From: Fertoeibacter niger
GTDB lineage: Bacteria > Pseudomonadota > Alphaproteobacteria > Rhodobacterales > Rhodobacteraceae
Length of the DNA stretch: 64,000 bases
NCBI RefSeq assembly: GCF_009380135.2
Contig: NZ_WHUT02000006.1
Span: 62,001 to 126,000, forward strand
Reading direction: 5' to 3'
Part shown: positions 1 through 9,316 of the stretch, in pieces
Layout of the letters: each line of letters opens with the position of its first letter
Numbering within the stretch: the first letter of the stretch is position 1
Notes under the pieces: generated by a model
What the model was told of the DNA's origin: nothing
The model's input: only the letters and a program-made list of their open reading frames with translations
Databases searched by the model: none
Made by a program: the position numbers and the translations under genes

Positions 1-48
1 TCCGATCACCAGGAAAGGGCCATGCCCGAGGCGGGACAGATCGGCCAT
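1..48 (-). CDS. iolC: 5-dehydro-2-deoxygluconokinase, N-terminal 16 codons only
   Basis: Only the first 16 codons lie inside the window; they read MADLSRLGHGPFLVIG, which matches the start of PfkB-type IolC kinases, where a conserved (F/N)LVIGR segment follows a short DLSRL-type leader. IolC phosphorylates 5-dehydro-2-deoxy-D-gluconate in cytoplasmic myo-inositol breakdown. The ATG (48 down to 46) overlaps the iolD stop codon as TGATG, so translation is probably coupled to iolD and the two form one leftward operon. The short visible part limits certainty, but the position directly after iolD is the expected one. Confidence 0.7.
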   Translation of the reverse strand, partial: MADLSRLGHGPFLVIG

Positions 49-1919
49 CACACCCCCTGCCTTTGCCGGGCGCGGCCGGCCTCGACCTCGGCATGGCTGG
101 CGTTGACGCTGTCCACGTCAGAGTCGTGCGCCGTTCCGATCTCCCACCAGGCATGGCCCTGGGTCGTCCAGCCGTCATGGGGATCGACCTGCATCACGAT
201 CACCGTGGTCTTGTCGGCCGCCTTGGCGCGCAGGAACGCCTCACCCAGTGCTGCGGGGTCGGCCACGGTTTCGGCGATGGCCCCCATGGCGCGGGCATGC
301 GCGGCAAAATCGACGGTGAAGGGCGCGGACACGGTCGGGCAATCTGCGATCAGGTTGTTGAAACTGTCCTGCCCGGTGTTGTTCTGCAGCTTGTTGATCA
401 CGGCAAATCCGCCGTTGTCCAACACCAGCACGATCAACTTCTTGCCCGTCAGCACCGATGAATAGATGTCGGAATTCATCAACAGATAACTGCCGTCGCC
501 CACGAGAACGATGGTGTCGCGGTCAGGCTCTGCTTCGGTTTGCGCGATCCGCGCGCCCCAGCCCCCGGCGATTTCATAGCCCATGCAGGAAAAGCCGAAC
601 TCGACATCCACGGTGCCGATGCCCAGCGTGCGCCAGTTGGCGGTTACCTCGGCGGGCAGACCGCCCGCCGCCGTCACGATGCGGTCGCGCGGGTGGCACA
701 GGGCATTCACCACGCCGATGGCCTGCGCATAGGAATTGGGCCGGTTGCCGGGGCGGGTGTTGTCCGCGACATAGGCATTCCAGATGCTGCGCTTGGCCTG
801 CGCCTGCGCCACCCAGCCATCCGGCGCGCGATGGGGGCCAAGGGCGGCCCCCAACGCCAACAGGCCCAGCCGGGCATCCCCCACCACGGCAAGCGACAGA
901 TGCTTGGCCGCATCATGGCGCCCGACGTTCAGCCCGATCAGCCGGGCGTCCGGGGCGAACACCGTCCACGACCCGGTGGTGAAATCCTGCAACCTTGTGC
1001 CCACGGCCAGCACCACATCCGCCGCCCCCGCGATGGTGTTGGCGCTGTCCGATCCCGTCACCCCGATAGGGCCGATGTTCAGCGGATGCGTCGCCAGCAG
1101 GTTGGCCCGCCCGGCGATGGTTTCCACCACGGGAATGCCATGCGCCTCGGCAAAGGTGGTCAGTTCGGCCACCGCACCGGAATATTGCACGCCGCCGCCC
1201 GCCACGATGACGGGGCGTTTCGCCGCACGCAGCAGGGCCGCCGCCTCGGCGATTTCAAGGCTGTCGGGCGCCTGGCGGCGGATGCGATGCACACGCCGGG
1301 CAAAGAACGCCTGCGGATAGTCCCATGACCAGCCCTGCACATCCTGCGGCAGGCCAAGGAAGGCCGGGCCGCAATCGGCGGGATCAAGCATCGTGTTCAG
1401 CGCCGCAGGCAGCGATTGCAGGATCTGCGCCGGATGGGTGATGCGATCCCAATAGCGGCTGACCGCGCGGAAGGCATCGTTCACCCCGATCGTCGGATTG
1501 CCGAAATGTTCAAGCTGTTGCAGCACCGGGTCGGGAAGCCGGGTCAGAAAGGTATCGCCGCACAGCATCAGCATCGGCAACCGGTTGGCATGGGCCAGCG
1601 CCGCCGCCGTCAAAAGGTTGGCCGTGCCCGGACCCGCGCTTGCCGTGCAGAACATGAAGCGGCGGCGCAGGTGGTATTTGGCATAGGCCGCCGCCGCGAA
1701 TCCCATGCTCTGTTCGTTCTGCCCGCGATACAGCGGCAGTTCCGCGTGCACCGGATACAGCGCCTCGCCCAGACAGGGCACGTTGCCATGGCCGAAGATG
1801 CCGAACCCGCCGCCACAGATCCGCGTCGCGACCCCGTCGATCTCGATATACTGGTTCATCAGATACCGCACGATGGCTTGTGCCACAGTGAGCCTGACAG
1901 TCGTGCCGGATGCGGTCAT
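48..1919 (-). CDS. iolD: 3D-(3,5/4)-trihydroxycyclohexane-1,2-dione hydrolase
   Basis: A 623-residue ThDP-dependent enzyme of the acetolactate-synthase fold that opens the cyclohexanedione ring in myo-inositol catabolism (cytoplasm). Visible family features are the N-terminal GGGFGIFGHGNVPCLGEAL segment (about residues 37-55), the YRGQNEQSMGFAAAAYAK stretch holding the ThDP-activating Glu (about 65-82), and the ThDP/Mg2+ motif GDGSYLLMNS followed by an Asn near residue 477-505. Length is normal for IolD. The ATG at 1919 is taken because the N-terminus reads directly into the family start (TVRLTVAQAIVRYLMNQY). It is co-transcribed with iolC and faces the dehydrogenase gene at 2028 across a repressor-operator region. 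Confidence 0.93.
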   Translation of the reverse strand: MTASGTTVRLTVAQAIVRYLMNQYIEIDGVATRICGGGFGIFGHGNVPCLGEALYPVHAELPLYRGQNEQSMGFAAAAYAKYHLRRRFMFCTASAGPGTANLLTAAALAHANRLPMLMLCGDTFLTRLPDPVLQQLEHFGNPTIGVNDAFRAVSRYWDRITHPAQILQSLPAALNTMLDPADCGPAFLGLPQDVQGWSWDYPQAFFARRVHRIRRQAPDSLEIAEAAALLRAAKRPVIVAGGGVQYSGAVAELTTFAEAHGIPVVETIAGRANLLATHPLNIGPIGVTGSDSANTIAGAADVVLAVGTRLQDFTTGSWTVFAPDARLIGLNVGRHDAAKHLSLAVVGDARLGLLALGAALGPHRAPDGWVAQAQAKRSIWNAYVADNTRPGNRPNSYAQAIGVVNALCHPRDRIVTAAGGLPAEVTANWRTLGIGTVDVEFGFSCMGYEIAGGWGARIAQTEAEPDRDTIVLVGDGSYLLMNSDIYSSVLTGKKLIVLVLDNGGFAVINKLQNNTGQDSFNNLIADCPTVSAPFTVDFAAHARAMGAIAETVADPAALGEAFLRAKAADKTTVIVMQVDPHDGWTTQGHAWWEIGTAHDSDVDSVNASHAEVEAGRARQRQGV

Positions 1920-1957
1920 GGGTTCCTCGCGCTGCCTTTGCCCCGCTATCGGGGCTT

Positions 1958-1983
1958 GCTTTGGCTATACGCTTTGGCTATCC
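1958..1983. repeat. tandem 13-bp direct repeat in the iolD promoter
   Basis: Two adjacent near-identical units, GCTTTGGCTATAC and GCTTTGGCTATCC, differ at one base. They lie between the iolD start and the inositol operator and overlap the predicted iolD -10 box on the minus strand. A second activator or repressor site, or a simple duplication, are both possible. Confidence 0.5.
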
Positions 1984-1992
1984 GTTTTGCAA
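1964..1992 (-). promoter_or_regulatory. predicted iolDC promoter (-35 TTGCAA, 17-bp spacer, -10 TATAGC)
   Basis: On the minus strand the inner arm of the operator palindrome supplies TTGCAA (1992-1987). It is followed by exactly 17 bases and TATAGC (1969-1964), a good sigma70-type arrangement. The operator therefore overlaps the -35 box, so bound repressor should block RNA polymerase. The same geometry recurs at the ABC-importer promoter near 6283-6311. Confidence 0.5.
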
Positions 1993-2002
1993 CCGGTTGC
2001 AA
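1987..2002. promoter_or_regulatory. 16-bp palindromic operator, copy 1 (LacI-family type)
   Basis: TTGCAACCGGTTGCAA is a perfect palindrome with the central CG typical of LacI/GalR-family operators. It lies in the divergent gap between iolD (leftward) and the dehydrogenase gene (rightward, ATG at 2028). An identical copy lies at 6273-6288 next to the LacI-family gene, which makes that protein the likely binder. Confidence 0.8.
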
Positions 2003-2027
2003 CACTGGTCGCGTCAGGGAGGATGCA

Positions 2028-3143
2028 ATGGCAGACATCGGGATCGGACTGGTGGGCGGCGGATACATGGGCAAGGCCCATGCGGTTGCCCTGTCGGCCG
2101 TCGCCGCGGTATTCGGCACGGAACTGCGCCCACGGCTGGAGGTGATTGCCGCCGGCAGCGCGCAAAGCGCCGAACGCTATCGCGCCGCCTACGGCTTTGC
2201 CCGTGCCGCTGCCGACTGGCAGGATCTGATCGCAGACCCCAAGGTGCAGGCGGTGGTCATCGCCTCGCCCCAGTCCACCCACCGCGCCATCGCCGAAGCC
2301 GCCTTTGCCGCCGGAAAACCGGTGTTCTGCGAAAAGCCGCTGGGCGCGTCGCTGGAGGATGCCCGCGCGATGGTCGCGGCGGCCGAGGCATCGGGCCTGC
2401 CGAACATGATCGGCTTCAACTATGTGCGCACGCCCGCCACGCAGTTCGTGCGGCAATTGCTGGCCGAAGGTGCGATCGGCACGGTGACGTGGTTTCGCGC
2501 TGAACATACCGAGGATTTTCTGGCCGACCCATCTGAACCCGCCACCTGGCGCACATCGGGGCGGGCGACGGGCTGCATGGGCGATCTGGCACCGCATCCG
2601 ATCAACCTGACGCTGGCCCTGATGGGCGATGTGGCGGAGCTTTCGGCACGCATCGAAACCGTGCACGCCAACCGCCCCGGCCCCGGCGGGCCGGTCGCGG
2701 TCACAAATGATGACCATGCGCAGATGATGCTGCGCTTTGCGTCCGGCGTAATGGGGCATCTTTACATCAGCCGCACCGCGACGGGGCGCAAGATGGGGTA
2801 TGCCTATGAAATTCATGGCACAAAGGGCGCGATCCGCTTTGACCAGGAAGATCAGAACGCGGTGCACCTTTACCGCGCCGACGGTCCTCAGGCGACGCGC
2901 GGTTTTGCCCGCATCCTGACCGGCCCGGCGCATCCCGACTATGGCGCCTTTTGCCAAGGGCCGGGGCATGGCACCGGCTATCAGGACCAGATCATCATCG
3001 AGGCGCGCGACTTTCTGCAAGCCATCGCCACGGGTCAACCGGTCTGGCCCACCTTCCGCGATGGTCTTGCCGTGGCGCAGATCATCGAAACCGCCTTTCT
3101 GTCCGCCGCCGATGGGCGCTGGCATCCCGTTCCCAAACCATAA
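2028..3143 (+). CDS. Gfo/Idh/MocA-family dehydrogenase, inositol-type
   Basis: A 371-residue NAD(P)-dependent oxidoreductase, probably acting on myo-inositol, scyllo-inositol or a derived sugar. The N-terminal Rossmann motif is GLVGGGYMGKAHA (about residues 7-19), and the family's catalytic Lys is present in FCEKPLG (about residue 99). The C-terminal domain carries GDLAPHPINL with the conserved active-site His. The ATG at 2028 is preceded by AGGGAGG at 2017-2023; an open frame reaching further upstream crosses iolD and is not coding. It is first in a three-gene rightward unit (next gene 10 bp on), with the palindromic operator 25 bp before the start. The exact substrate cannot be told from sequence; IolG and IolW-type roles are both possible. 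Confidence 0.85.
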   Translation: MADIGIGLVGGGYMGKAHAVALSAVAAVFGTELRPRLEVIAAGSAQSAERYRAAYGFARAAADWQDLIADPKVQAVVIASPQSTHRAIAEAAFAAGKPVFCEKPLGASLEDARAMVAAAEASGLPNMIGFNYVRTPATQFVRQLLAEGAIGTVTWFRAEHTEDFLADPSEPATWRTSGRATGCMGDLAPHPINLTLALMGDVAELSARIETVHANRPGPGGPVAVTNDDHAQMMLRFASGVMGHLYISRTATGRKMGYAYEIHGTKGAIRFDQEDQNAVHLYRADGPQATRGFARILTGPAHPDYGAFCQGPGHGTGYQDQIIIEARDFLQAIATGQPVWPTFRDGLAVAQIIETAFLSAADGRWHPVPKP

Positions 3144-3152
3144 GGACACACC

Positions 3153-4046
3153 ATGACCATCCGCATCGGCAACGCCCCCTGTTCCTGGGGGGTGGAGTTT
3201 GCAGACGATCCGCGCAATCCGGCCTGGCGTCAGGTGCTGGCCGATTGCGCCGCCGCCGGCTATCGCGGCATCGAACTGGGCCCCATCGGCTTCATGCCCG
3301 AAGACCCGGGTGTTCTGGGCGCGGCGCTGGCCGAAAACGCGCTGGAACTGATCGGCGGCGTGGTGTTCCGCCCGTTCCATGATCCCGCCGCCTGGGACGA
3401 GGTGATGGATGCCGCGACCCGCACCTGCAAGGCGCTGACGGCGCATGGTGCCCGGCATCTGGTGCTGATCGACAGCATCTCGCCCCGCCGCGCGCCCACT
3501 GCGGGCCGCCCGGACGCGGCCGAGCAGATGGACGCCGCCGAATGGGCCGCCTTCCGCGACCGGATTGCCACGGTGGCCAAGCTGGGGGCCGAGGAATACG
3601 GCCTGACGGTGGGCATCCACGCCCACGCCGCAGGCTTCATCGACTTTGAGCCGGAACTGGAGCGTCTGCTGGACGAGGTGGATGACAGCATCCTGAAAAT
3701 CTGCTTCGACACCGGCCATCATTCCTATGCGGGCTATGATCCCGTGGCCTTCATGCGCCGCCATATCGGCCGCATTTCCTACATGCACTTCAAGGATATA
3801 GACCCTGCCGTGAAAGCGGCCGCCATTGCCGCCAGCACCGGGTTCTACGACGCCTGCGGTCAGGGCATCTTCTGCAATCTGGGCAAGGGCGATGTGGATT
3901 TTCCGGCGGTGCGCCAGATCCTGCTGGACGCGGGCTTCACCGGCTGGTGCACGGTTGAACAAGACTGTGACCCGACGCTGGATGTCAGCCCGGTCGACGA
4001 TGCACGGGCGAACCGCGACTATCTGCACTCCATCGGCTTCAACTGA
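3153..4046 (+). CDS. TIM-barrel sugar isomerase/dehydratase (IolE/IolI-like)
   Basis: A 297-residue protein of the AP-endonuclease-2/xylose-isomerase-like TIM-barrel family, which includes inosose dehydratase (IolE) and inosose isomerase (IolI). It starts IGNAPCSWGVEF and has the barrel metal-site residues expected of the family: Glu in GIELGP (about residue 37), HAHAAGF (about 153), CFDTGHH (about 190), HFKDI (about 214) and the late Glu in CTVEQD (about 270). It lies between two Gfo/Idh genes 10-13 bp away, so it probably handles the keto-inositol they produce. The N-terminus differs from classic rhizobial IolE, so dehydratase versus isomerase activity is left open. Confidence 0.82.
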   Translation: MTIRIGNAPCSWGVEFADDPRNPAWRQVLADCAAAGYRGIELGPIGFMPEDPGVLGAALAENALELIGGVVFRPFHDPAAWDEVMDAATRTCKALTAHGARHLVLIDSISPRRAPTAGRPDAAEQMDAAEWAAFRDRIATVAKLGAEEYGLTVGIHAHAAGFIDFEPELERLLDEVDDSILKICFDTGHHSYAGYDPVAFMRRHIGRISYMHFKDIDPAVKAAAIAASTGFYDACGQGIFCNLGKGDVDFPAVRQILLDAGFTGWCTVEQDCDPTLDVSPVDDARANRDYLHSIGFN

Positions 4047-4058
4047 GGGACTTCGACC

Positions 4059-5192
4059 ATGGCAAAACTGAACTGGGGCATGATCGGCGGCGGGCAAGGC
4101 AGCCAGATCGGCCCGGCCCACCGCCTTGGCGCGCTGGCTGACGGGCATTTCACCCTGGCCGCAGGGGCGCTGGATCACCGCCCGGATGTGGGGCGCGCCT
4201 ATGCCCAAAGCCTCGGCGTCGCCCCTGACCGCGCCTATGGCGACTGGACCGAAATGCTGGCGGGCGAACGGGGCCGCGCCGACCGGGTGGATCTGGTGAC
4301 AGTCGCCACCCCCAACGCGACGCATTTCGAGATCACCAAGGCCTTTCTCGAGGCCGGGTTCCACGTGCTGTGCGAAAAGCCGATGACGGTGACGGTGGAA
4401 GAGGGCGAAGAGATCGTCCGCATCGCCGAAAAGACCGGCAAGATCTGCGCCGTGAACTATTGCTACTCGGCCTATCCGATGGTCCGCCAGGCCCGCGCCA
4501 TGGTGCGCGCTGGCGATATCGGCCGCGTCCGGCTGGTGGTGACGAATTTCAGCCACGGCCACCACGGCGACGCCACCGACGCGGAAAACCCGCGCGTCCG
4601 CTGGCGCTATGATCCGGCAATGGCGGGCGTGTCGGGGCAATTCGCCGACTGCGGCATCCACGCGCTGCACATGGCCAGCTTCATCTGCGACGACGAGGTG
4701 GAAAAGCTGTCGGCAGATTTTGCCTCGACCATTTCCAGCCGGGTGCTGGAGGATGATGCGATGGTCAACTTCCGCCTGTCGCGCGGCACGGTCGGGCGGC
4801 TTTGGACCTCTTCCGTCGCCATCGGGCGGCAGCACGGCTTTGACATTCAGGTGTTTGGCGAAACCGGCGGCTTTCGCTGGGCGTCCGAACAGCCGAACCA
4901 GCTGATCTATACGCCGGTGGGCGGGCGCACCCAGATCATCGAAAAGGGCGAGGCAGGGCTTTACGAAGAGGCAAAACGCCTGAGCCGGGTCGCCATCGCA
5001 CACCCCGAGGGGTTTCCGCTGGCCGTGGCCAACATCTACTGCGACATCGCGGATGCAATTCGCGGCGAGGCGCGCGACGGCCTGCCCACCGCAGCCAGCG
5101 GTCTGCGGTCGATGGCAGCCGTTCACACGGCGGTTGCCTCGGCAAAGGCTGGCGGGGCATGGATGGACGCGCGGCCACCGATGTTCCGCTAG
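4059..5192 (+). CDS. Gfo/Idh/MocA-family dehydrogenase, second copy
   Basis: A 377-residue NAD(P)-dependent oxidoreductase. The Rossmann start is WGMIGGGQGSQIGPAHR, the catalytic Lys lies in LCEKPMT (about residue 110), and the C-terminal domain carries FADCGIHALH (about 200), typical of the long-loop members that oxidise cyclitols or glycosides. A GAGGGA ribosome-binding site sits at 4045-4050. It closes the three-gene rightward unit and converges on the repressor gene with only 13 bp between stops. Having two different Gfo/Idh enzymes plus a TIM-barrel enzyme suggests stereoisomer interconversion (myo-, scyllo- or chiro-inositol) through keto intermediates; this is inference from context. 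Confidence 0.85.
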   Translation: MAKLNWGMIGGGQGSQIGPAHRLGALADGHFTLAAGALDHRPDVGRAYAQSLGVAPDRAYGDWTEMLAGERGRADRVDLVTVATPNATHFEITKAFLEAGFHVLCEKPMTVTVEEGEEIVRIAEKTGKICAVNYCYSAYPMVRQARAMVRAGDIGRVRLVVTNFSHGHHGDATDAENPRVRWRYDPAMAGVSGQFADCGIHALHMASFICDDEVEKLSADFASTISSRVLEDDAMVNFRLSRGTVGRLWTSSVAIGRQHGFDIQVFGETGGFRWASEQPNQLIYTPVGGRTQIIEKGEAGLYEEAKRLSRVAIAHPEGFPLAVANIYCDIADAIRGEARDGLPTAASGLRSMAAVHTAVASAKAGGAWMDARPPMFR

Positions 5193-5205
5193 CGCGCCGT
5201 TCGGC

Positions 5206-6195
5206 TTACCTCAGCGTCTGGCGTTCGATCACCCGGCAGGGGAAGATGCGATTCTCGGGATGACGGTCGGGGGCCTCGATCGTCATCACCACAAGGTCGA
5301 TTGCGGCGTCGATGATCTGGGCGACGGGCTGGCGGATCGTGGTCAGGCCGATGTTCTGCCAGCGCGACATCTCCATGTCGTTCAGCCCGATCAGCCCGAT
5401 GTCACCCGGCACCGACAGGCCCGCATCTGCGATCGCGCTCAGCGCACCCACGGCCAGCAGATCATCGCCGCAGAAATAGGCCTGCGCGGGTGGGCTTTCC
5501 AGCAGGCGCTGCATTTCCGCCCGGCCTGCGTCAAAGGTATAGGTGCTGGCATAGCTGACGCTGACGGTGATCGCGGGATGCGCGCGAAGTGCGGCCAGAA
5601 ACCCCGCCGCCCGGTCCTGGGTCGAGGTAGCATCCTGCGGCCCGCCCAGAAAGGCCACGCGGTCATAGCCGCGCGCCACAAGCGCCTCGGCGGCCATCCG
5701 CCCGCAGGCCACATTGTCGATCCCCACCACATGAACATCGGGCGAGGCCGAATAGCGCCCGAAGGCATGCACCACCGGCAGCCCGGCGCTTTTGAACGCC
5801 TCGGCAAAGCTGGGCGGCAGGGTGGACGAGGCCACGATCACCCCATCGACAGAGTATTGCCGCAGCATCCGCAACGAGGCTGCGGGGTCTGTCGCCGTGC
5901 TGAGGTTCACCAGAAGCGGCCGCAACCCGCGATCCTGCAGGCCCCGGGTGAACAGATCGAACACCTCGAGGATCAGCGGGTTCTGAAAGTTGTTCACGAT
6001 CAGCCCGATCAGCTTCGTGCGCCCGGTCGTCAGGCTGGAGGCCAAGGCATTCGGCGCGTAGCCCAACTCATTGGCGGCAATTTCAACCTTCATGCGGGTC
6101 TTTGGCGACACCGACGCGCCATCGGTGAACGTGCGCGACACGGCCGAGCGCGACACGCCGGCGCGCGCGGCCACATCCTTCAGGGTAGCTGTCAT
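5206..6195 (-). CDS. LacI-family transcriptional repressor of the inositol genes
   Basis: 329 residues. The N-terminal helix-turn-helix reads TLKDVAARAGVSRSAVSRTF (residues 4-23), followed by the hinge PNALASSLTTGRT and a periplasmic-binding-protein-like effector domain (about 60-329). The ATG at 6195 places the HTH at the usual distance from the N-terminus; the frame stays open upstream but those codons show no family similarity. It is divergent from the ABC substrate-binding gene, with the palindrome TTGCAACCGGTTGCAA halfway between the two starts, so autoregulation and control of uptake are likely. The identical site upstream of iolD extends control to catabolism. The effector is probably an inositol or an early intermediate. 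Confidence 0.92.
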   Translation of the reverse strand: MTATLKDVAARAGVSRSAVSRTFTDGASVSPKTRMKVEIAANELGYAPNALASSLTTGRTKLIGLIVNNFQNPLILEVFDLFTRGLQDRGLRPLLVNLSTATDPAASLRMLRQYSVDGVIVASSTLPPSFAEAFKSAGLPVVHAFGRYSASPDVHVVGIDNVACGRMAAEALVARGYDRVAFLGGPQDATSTQDRAAGFLAALRAHPAITVSVSYASTYTFDAGRAEMQRLLESPPAQAYFCGDDLLAVGALSAIADAGLSVPGDIGLIGLNDMEMSRWQNIGLTTIRQPVAQIIDAAIDLVVMTIEAPDRHPENRIFPCRVIERQTLR

Positions 6196-6272
6196 GACAT
6201 ACTCGCTGCTCTCGATGACAGGGAGCAGTATACAGACAGACTGCCCAAGAAGACCACCTGTATCGATATGCG

Positions 6273-6288
6273 TTGCAACCGGTTGCAA
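6273..6288. promoter_or_regulatory. 16-bp palindromic operator, copy 2
   Basis: TTGCAACCGGTTGCAA, identical to copy 1 at 1987-2002. It lies 77 bp from the LacI start (6195) and 79 bp before the substrate-binding-protein start (6368). A further imperfect half site, TTGGTTGCGA, follows directly and may extend the operator. Confidence 0.85.
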
Positions 6289-6311
6289 TTGGTTGCGAGC
6301 CAAGCTACCAT
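6283..6311 (+). promoter_or_regulatory. predicted ABC-importer promoter (-35 TTGCAA, 17-bp spacer, -10 TACCAT)
   Basis: The right arm of the operator provides TTGCAA (6283-6288). Seventeen bases later comes TACCAT (6306-6311), a four-of-six match to the -10 consensus. The layout mirrors the iolD promoter, with the repressor site covering the -35 box. Confidence 0.45.
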
Positions 6312-6367
6312 CCCTCAGGTGCCACAGGTTGCATACCGGCGCGCCTACATCGGTCAGGGAGGACCTC

Positions 6368-7315
6368 ATGAAGAAGATTTCCAAGGCGATCGCCGTCGCG
6401 GCGGTTGCGGCAAGTGCGTTTGCCAGCGTCTCGGCAGCACATGCCGAGGGCGAACGTTATGTTCTCGTCAGCCACGCTCCTGACAGCGACAGCTGGTGGA
6501 ACACGATCAAGAACGCCATGGCGCTGGCTGGCGAGCAGATGGGTGTCACGGTAGAATACCGCAACCCGCCCACCGGCGATCTGGCCGACATGGCGCGGAT
6601 CATCGATCAGGTGGCGGCGTCGAACCCCGATGGCATCATCACGACGCTGGCCGATTTCGACGTGCTGAAAGGCTCGATCACGGCGGCGGTCGACAGCGGC
6701 ATCAACGTGATCATCATGAACTCGGGCACACCCGAACAGGCGCGCGAAGTGGGCGCGCTGATGTATGTCGGCCAGCCGGAATACGACGCCGGTCTGGCTG
6801 CGGGTCAGCGGGCCAAGGCCGATGGCGTGGCGTCTTTCCTGTGCGTGAACCACTATATCGTTCAGCCGTCGTCGCAGGAACGCTGCCAGGGCTTTGCCGA
6901 TGGTCTGGGCATCCCGCTGGGCAACCAGATGATCGACGCAGGACAAGACCCGGCCGAAATCAAGAACCGCGTTCTGGCCTATCTTTCGGCCAATCCCGAC
7001 ACCGATGCCGTGCTGACGCTGGGGCCGACTTCGGCCGACCCGACGCTGCAGGCCCTGGCCGAGAACGGCATGGCCGGCGACATCTACTTCGGCACGTTCG
7101 ACCTTGGCGCCGAGATCGTGAAGGGCATTCAGGCCGGCACGATCAAGTGGGGCATCGACCAGCAGCCGTTCCTTCAGGCCTATCTGCCGGTGGTGGTGCT
7201 GACCAACTATGACCGCTACGGCGTTCTGCCGGGCAACAACATCAACTCGGGCCCCGGCTTTGTCACCGCAGACGGATTGACCAAGGTCGAGGCTTTCGCG
7301 GGCGAATACCGCTAG
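6368..7315 (+). CDS. periplasmic sugar/inositol-binding protein of an ABC importer
   Basis: 315 residues with a clear Sec signal peptide (MKKISKAIAVAAVAASAFASVSAAHA, cleavage before EGERY). The mature part is a ribose-type periplasmic binding protein (Peripla_BP_4): YVLVSHAPDSDSWWNTIKNA at the start, repeated ADMARIIDQ and DGIITTLAD segments, and the C-terminal FGTFDLG and WGIDQQPFLQ signatures. A GGGAGGACC ribosome-binding site precedes the ATG at 6368; the longer frame upstream is non-coding. It captures the solute and delivers it to the permease and ATPase encoded downstream. Context with iol genes and the LacI operator argues for an inositol-like ligand. Confidence 0.92.
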   Translation: MKKISKAIAVAAVAASAFASVSAAHAEGERYVLVSHAPDSDSWWNTIKNAMALAGEQMGVTVEYRNPPTGDLADMARIIDQVAASNPDGIITTLADFDVLKGSITAAVDSGINVIIMNSGTPEQAREVGALMYVGQPEYDAGLAAGQRAKADGVASFLCVNHYIVQPSSQERCQGFADGLGIPLGNQMIDAGQDPAEIKNRVLAYLSANPDTDAVLTLGPTSADPTLQALAENGMAGDIYFGTFDLGAEIVKGIQAGTIKWGIDQQPFLQAYLPVVVLTNYDRYGVLPGNNINSGPGFVTADGLTKVEAFAGEYR

Positions 7316-7324
7316 CCCCCTTTC

Positions 7325-7350
7325 GGGCGCGCGGGCCCTACTGCGCGCCC
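7325..7350. other. intergenic hairpin after the binding-protein gene
   Basis: GGGCGCGC (7325-7332) pairs perfectly with GCGCGCCC (7343-7350) across a 10-base loop. There is no T-tract. Such hairpins between a binding-protein gene and its permease commonly stabilise the upstream mRNA or attenuate read-through, giving more binding protein than permease. Confidence 0.6.
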
Positions 7351-7401
7351 GGTTTCGAACCCCTGCAACACGCACCAACACCTCATTCAAGGAGTGCCCG
7401 C

Positions 7402-8526
7402 ATGGCTGAAGCGGCACGACCAACGCCCGTGTCCGATGAACGGGTCAAACAGATGTCGGGCATGCGCCGCGCGCTGATCCGGCCCGAGCTTGGCGGGATC
7501 GTCGGCACGATCGCGGTCTTTGCGTTCTTCCTGATCTTCGCGGCCGACAGCGGCATGTTCAACATTCAGGGCGTCCTGAACTGGTCGATCGTCTCGGCCC
7601 AGTTCATGATCATCGCCGTGGGTGCATGTCTGCTGATGATCGCCGGGGAATTCGATCTTTCGGTCGGCTCGATGATCGGGTTCGCGGGCATGTCCATCGC
7701 CATCCTGACGGTCACGCTGGGCTGGCCGGTCTGGCTGGCGATCCTGCTGACCTTCGTTCTGTGCATCGCCATTGGTGCGTTGAACGGCTATATCGTGGTG
7801 CGCACCGGGCTGCCCAGCTTCATCGTGACGCTGGCCTTCCTGTTCATCCTGCGCGGCTTCACCATCTTTCTGCCGCAACTGATCGAGCGGAAGACGATCA
7901 TCGGCGGCGTGTCCGACGCCGCCGCGGGCGACCCTGTGGCCTGGCTTTTCGGCGGCAAGATCCTGAACGGCCTCTTTGTCTGGCTGGGCGATGCCGGGGT
8001 CATCGCCGTGTTCGAGCGGGGCAACAACAAGGGGCAGCCGGTGGTGGATGGTATTCCGTTGCTGATCGTCTGGGCGGTGGCACTGGTGATCTTCGGTCAC
8101 ATCCTCCTGACCCGCACCCGCTTTGGCAACTGGATCTTCGCCAGCGGGGGCGATGCGCAGGCCGCGCGCTATGTCGGCGTGCCGGTCAACCGGGTGAAGA
8201 TCCTGATGTTCATGTTCTCGGCCTTCTGCGCGACCGTCTTTGCGACCTGCCAGGTGATGGAGTTCGGCTCGGCCGGGGCGGATCGCGGGCTGCTGAAAGA
8301 GTTCGAGGCGATCATTGCCGTGGTCATCGGCGGTGCCCTGCTGACGGGCGGATACGGGTCCGTCATCGGTGCGGCCCTCGGGGCGCTGATCTTCGGCGTC
8401 GTGCAGCAGGGCCTGTTCTTCGCGGGCGTTGAAAGCTCGCTGTTCCGGGTGTTCCTGGGCGTCATCCTGCTGGGGGCTGTCGTGCTGAACACCTACATCC
8501 GCCGCCTCATCACCGGAGAGCGTTGA
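7402..8526 (+). CDS. ABC importer permease, ribose/inositol (RbsC-like) type
   Basis: 374 residues with multiple hydrophobic segments (for example [48 protein letters not shown] and the C-terminal [15 protein letters not shown]). The BPD_transp_2 signature region [16 protein letters not shown] lies near residue 77. It forms the inner-membrane channel of the importer. It lies 86 bp after the binding-protein gene and its TGA is followed after 1 bp by the ATPase ATG, so the two are translated together. The long hydrophilic loop near residues 165-215 is larger than in RbsC and may be specific to the inositol-type branch. Confidence 0.92.
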   Translation: MAEAARPTPVSDERVKQMSGMRRALIRPELGGIVGTIAVFAFFLIFAADSGMFNIQGVLNWSIVSAQFMIIAVGACLLMIAGEFDLSVGSMIGFAGMSIAILTVTLGWPVWLAILLTFVLCIAIGALNGYIVVRTGLPSFIVTLAFLFILRGFTIFLPQLIERKTIIGGVSDAAAGDPVAWLFGGKILNGLFVWLGDAGVIAVFERGNNKGQPVVDGIPLLIVWAVALVIFGHILLTRTRFGNWIFASGGDAQAARYVGVPVNRVKILMFMFSAFCATVFATCQVMEFGSAGADRGLLKEFEAIIAVVIGGALLTGGYGSVIGAALGALIFGVVQQGLFFAGVESSLFRVFLGVILLGAVVLNTYIRRLITGER

Positions 8527-8527
8527 C

Positions 8528-9316
<789 letters not shown>

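Noticed and set aside
1965-5126. 1053-codon open frame on the minus strand
   Set aside because: It lies opposite three clear plus-strand genes with family motifs; long antisense frames are common in high-GC DNA and the translation is low-complexity, His/Arg/Gly-rich.
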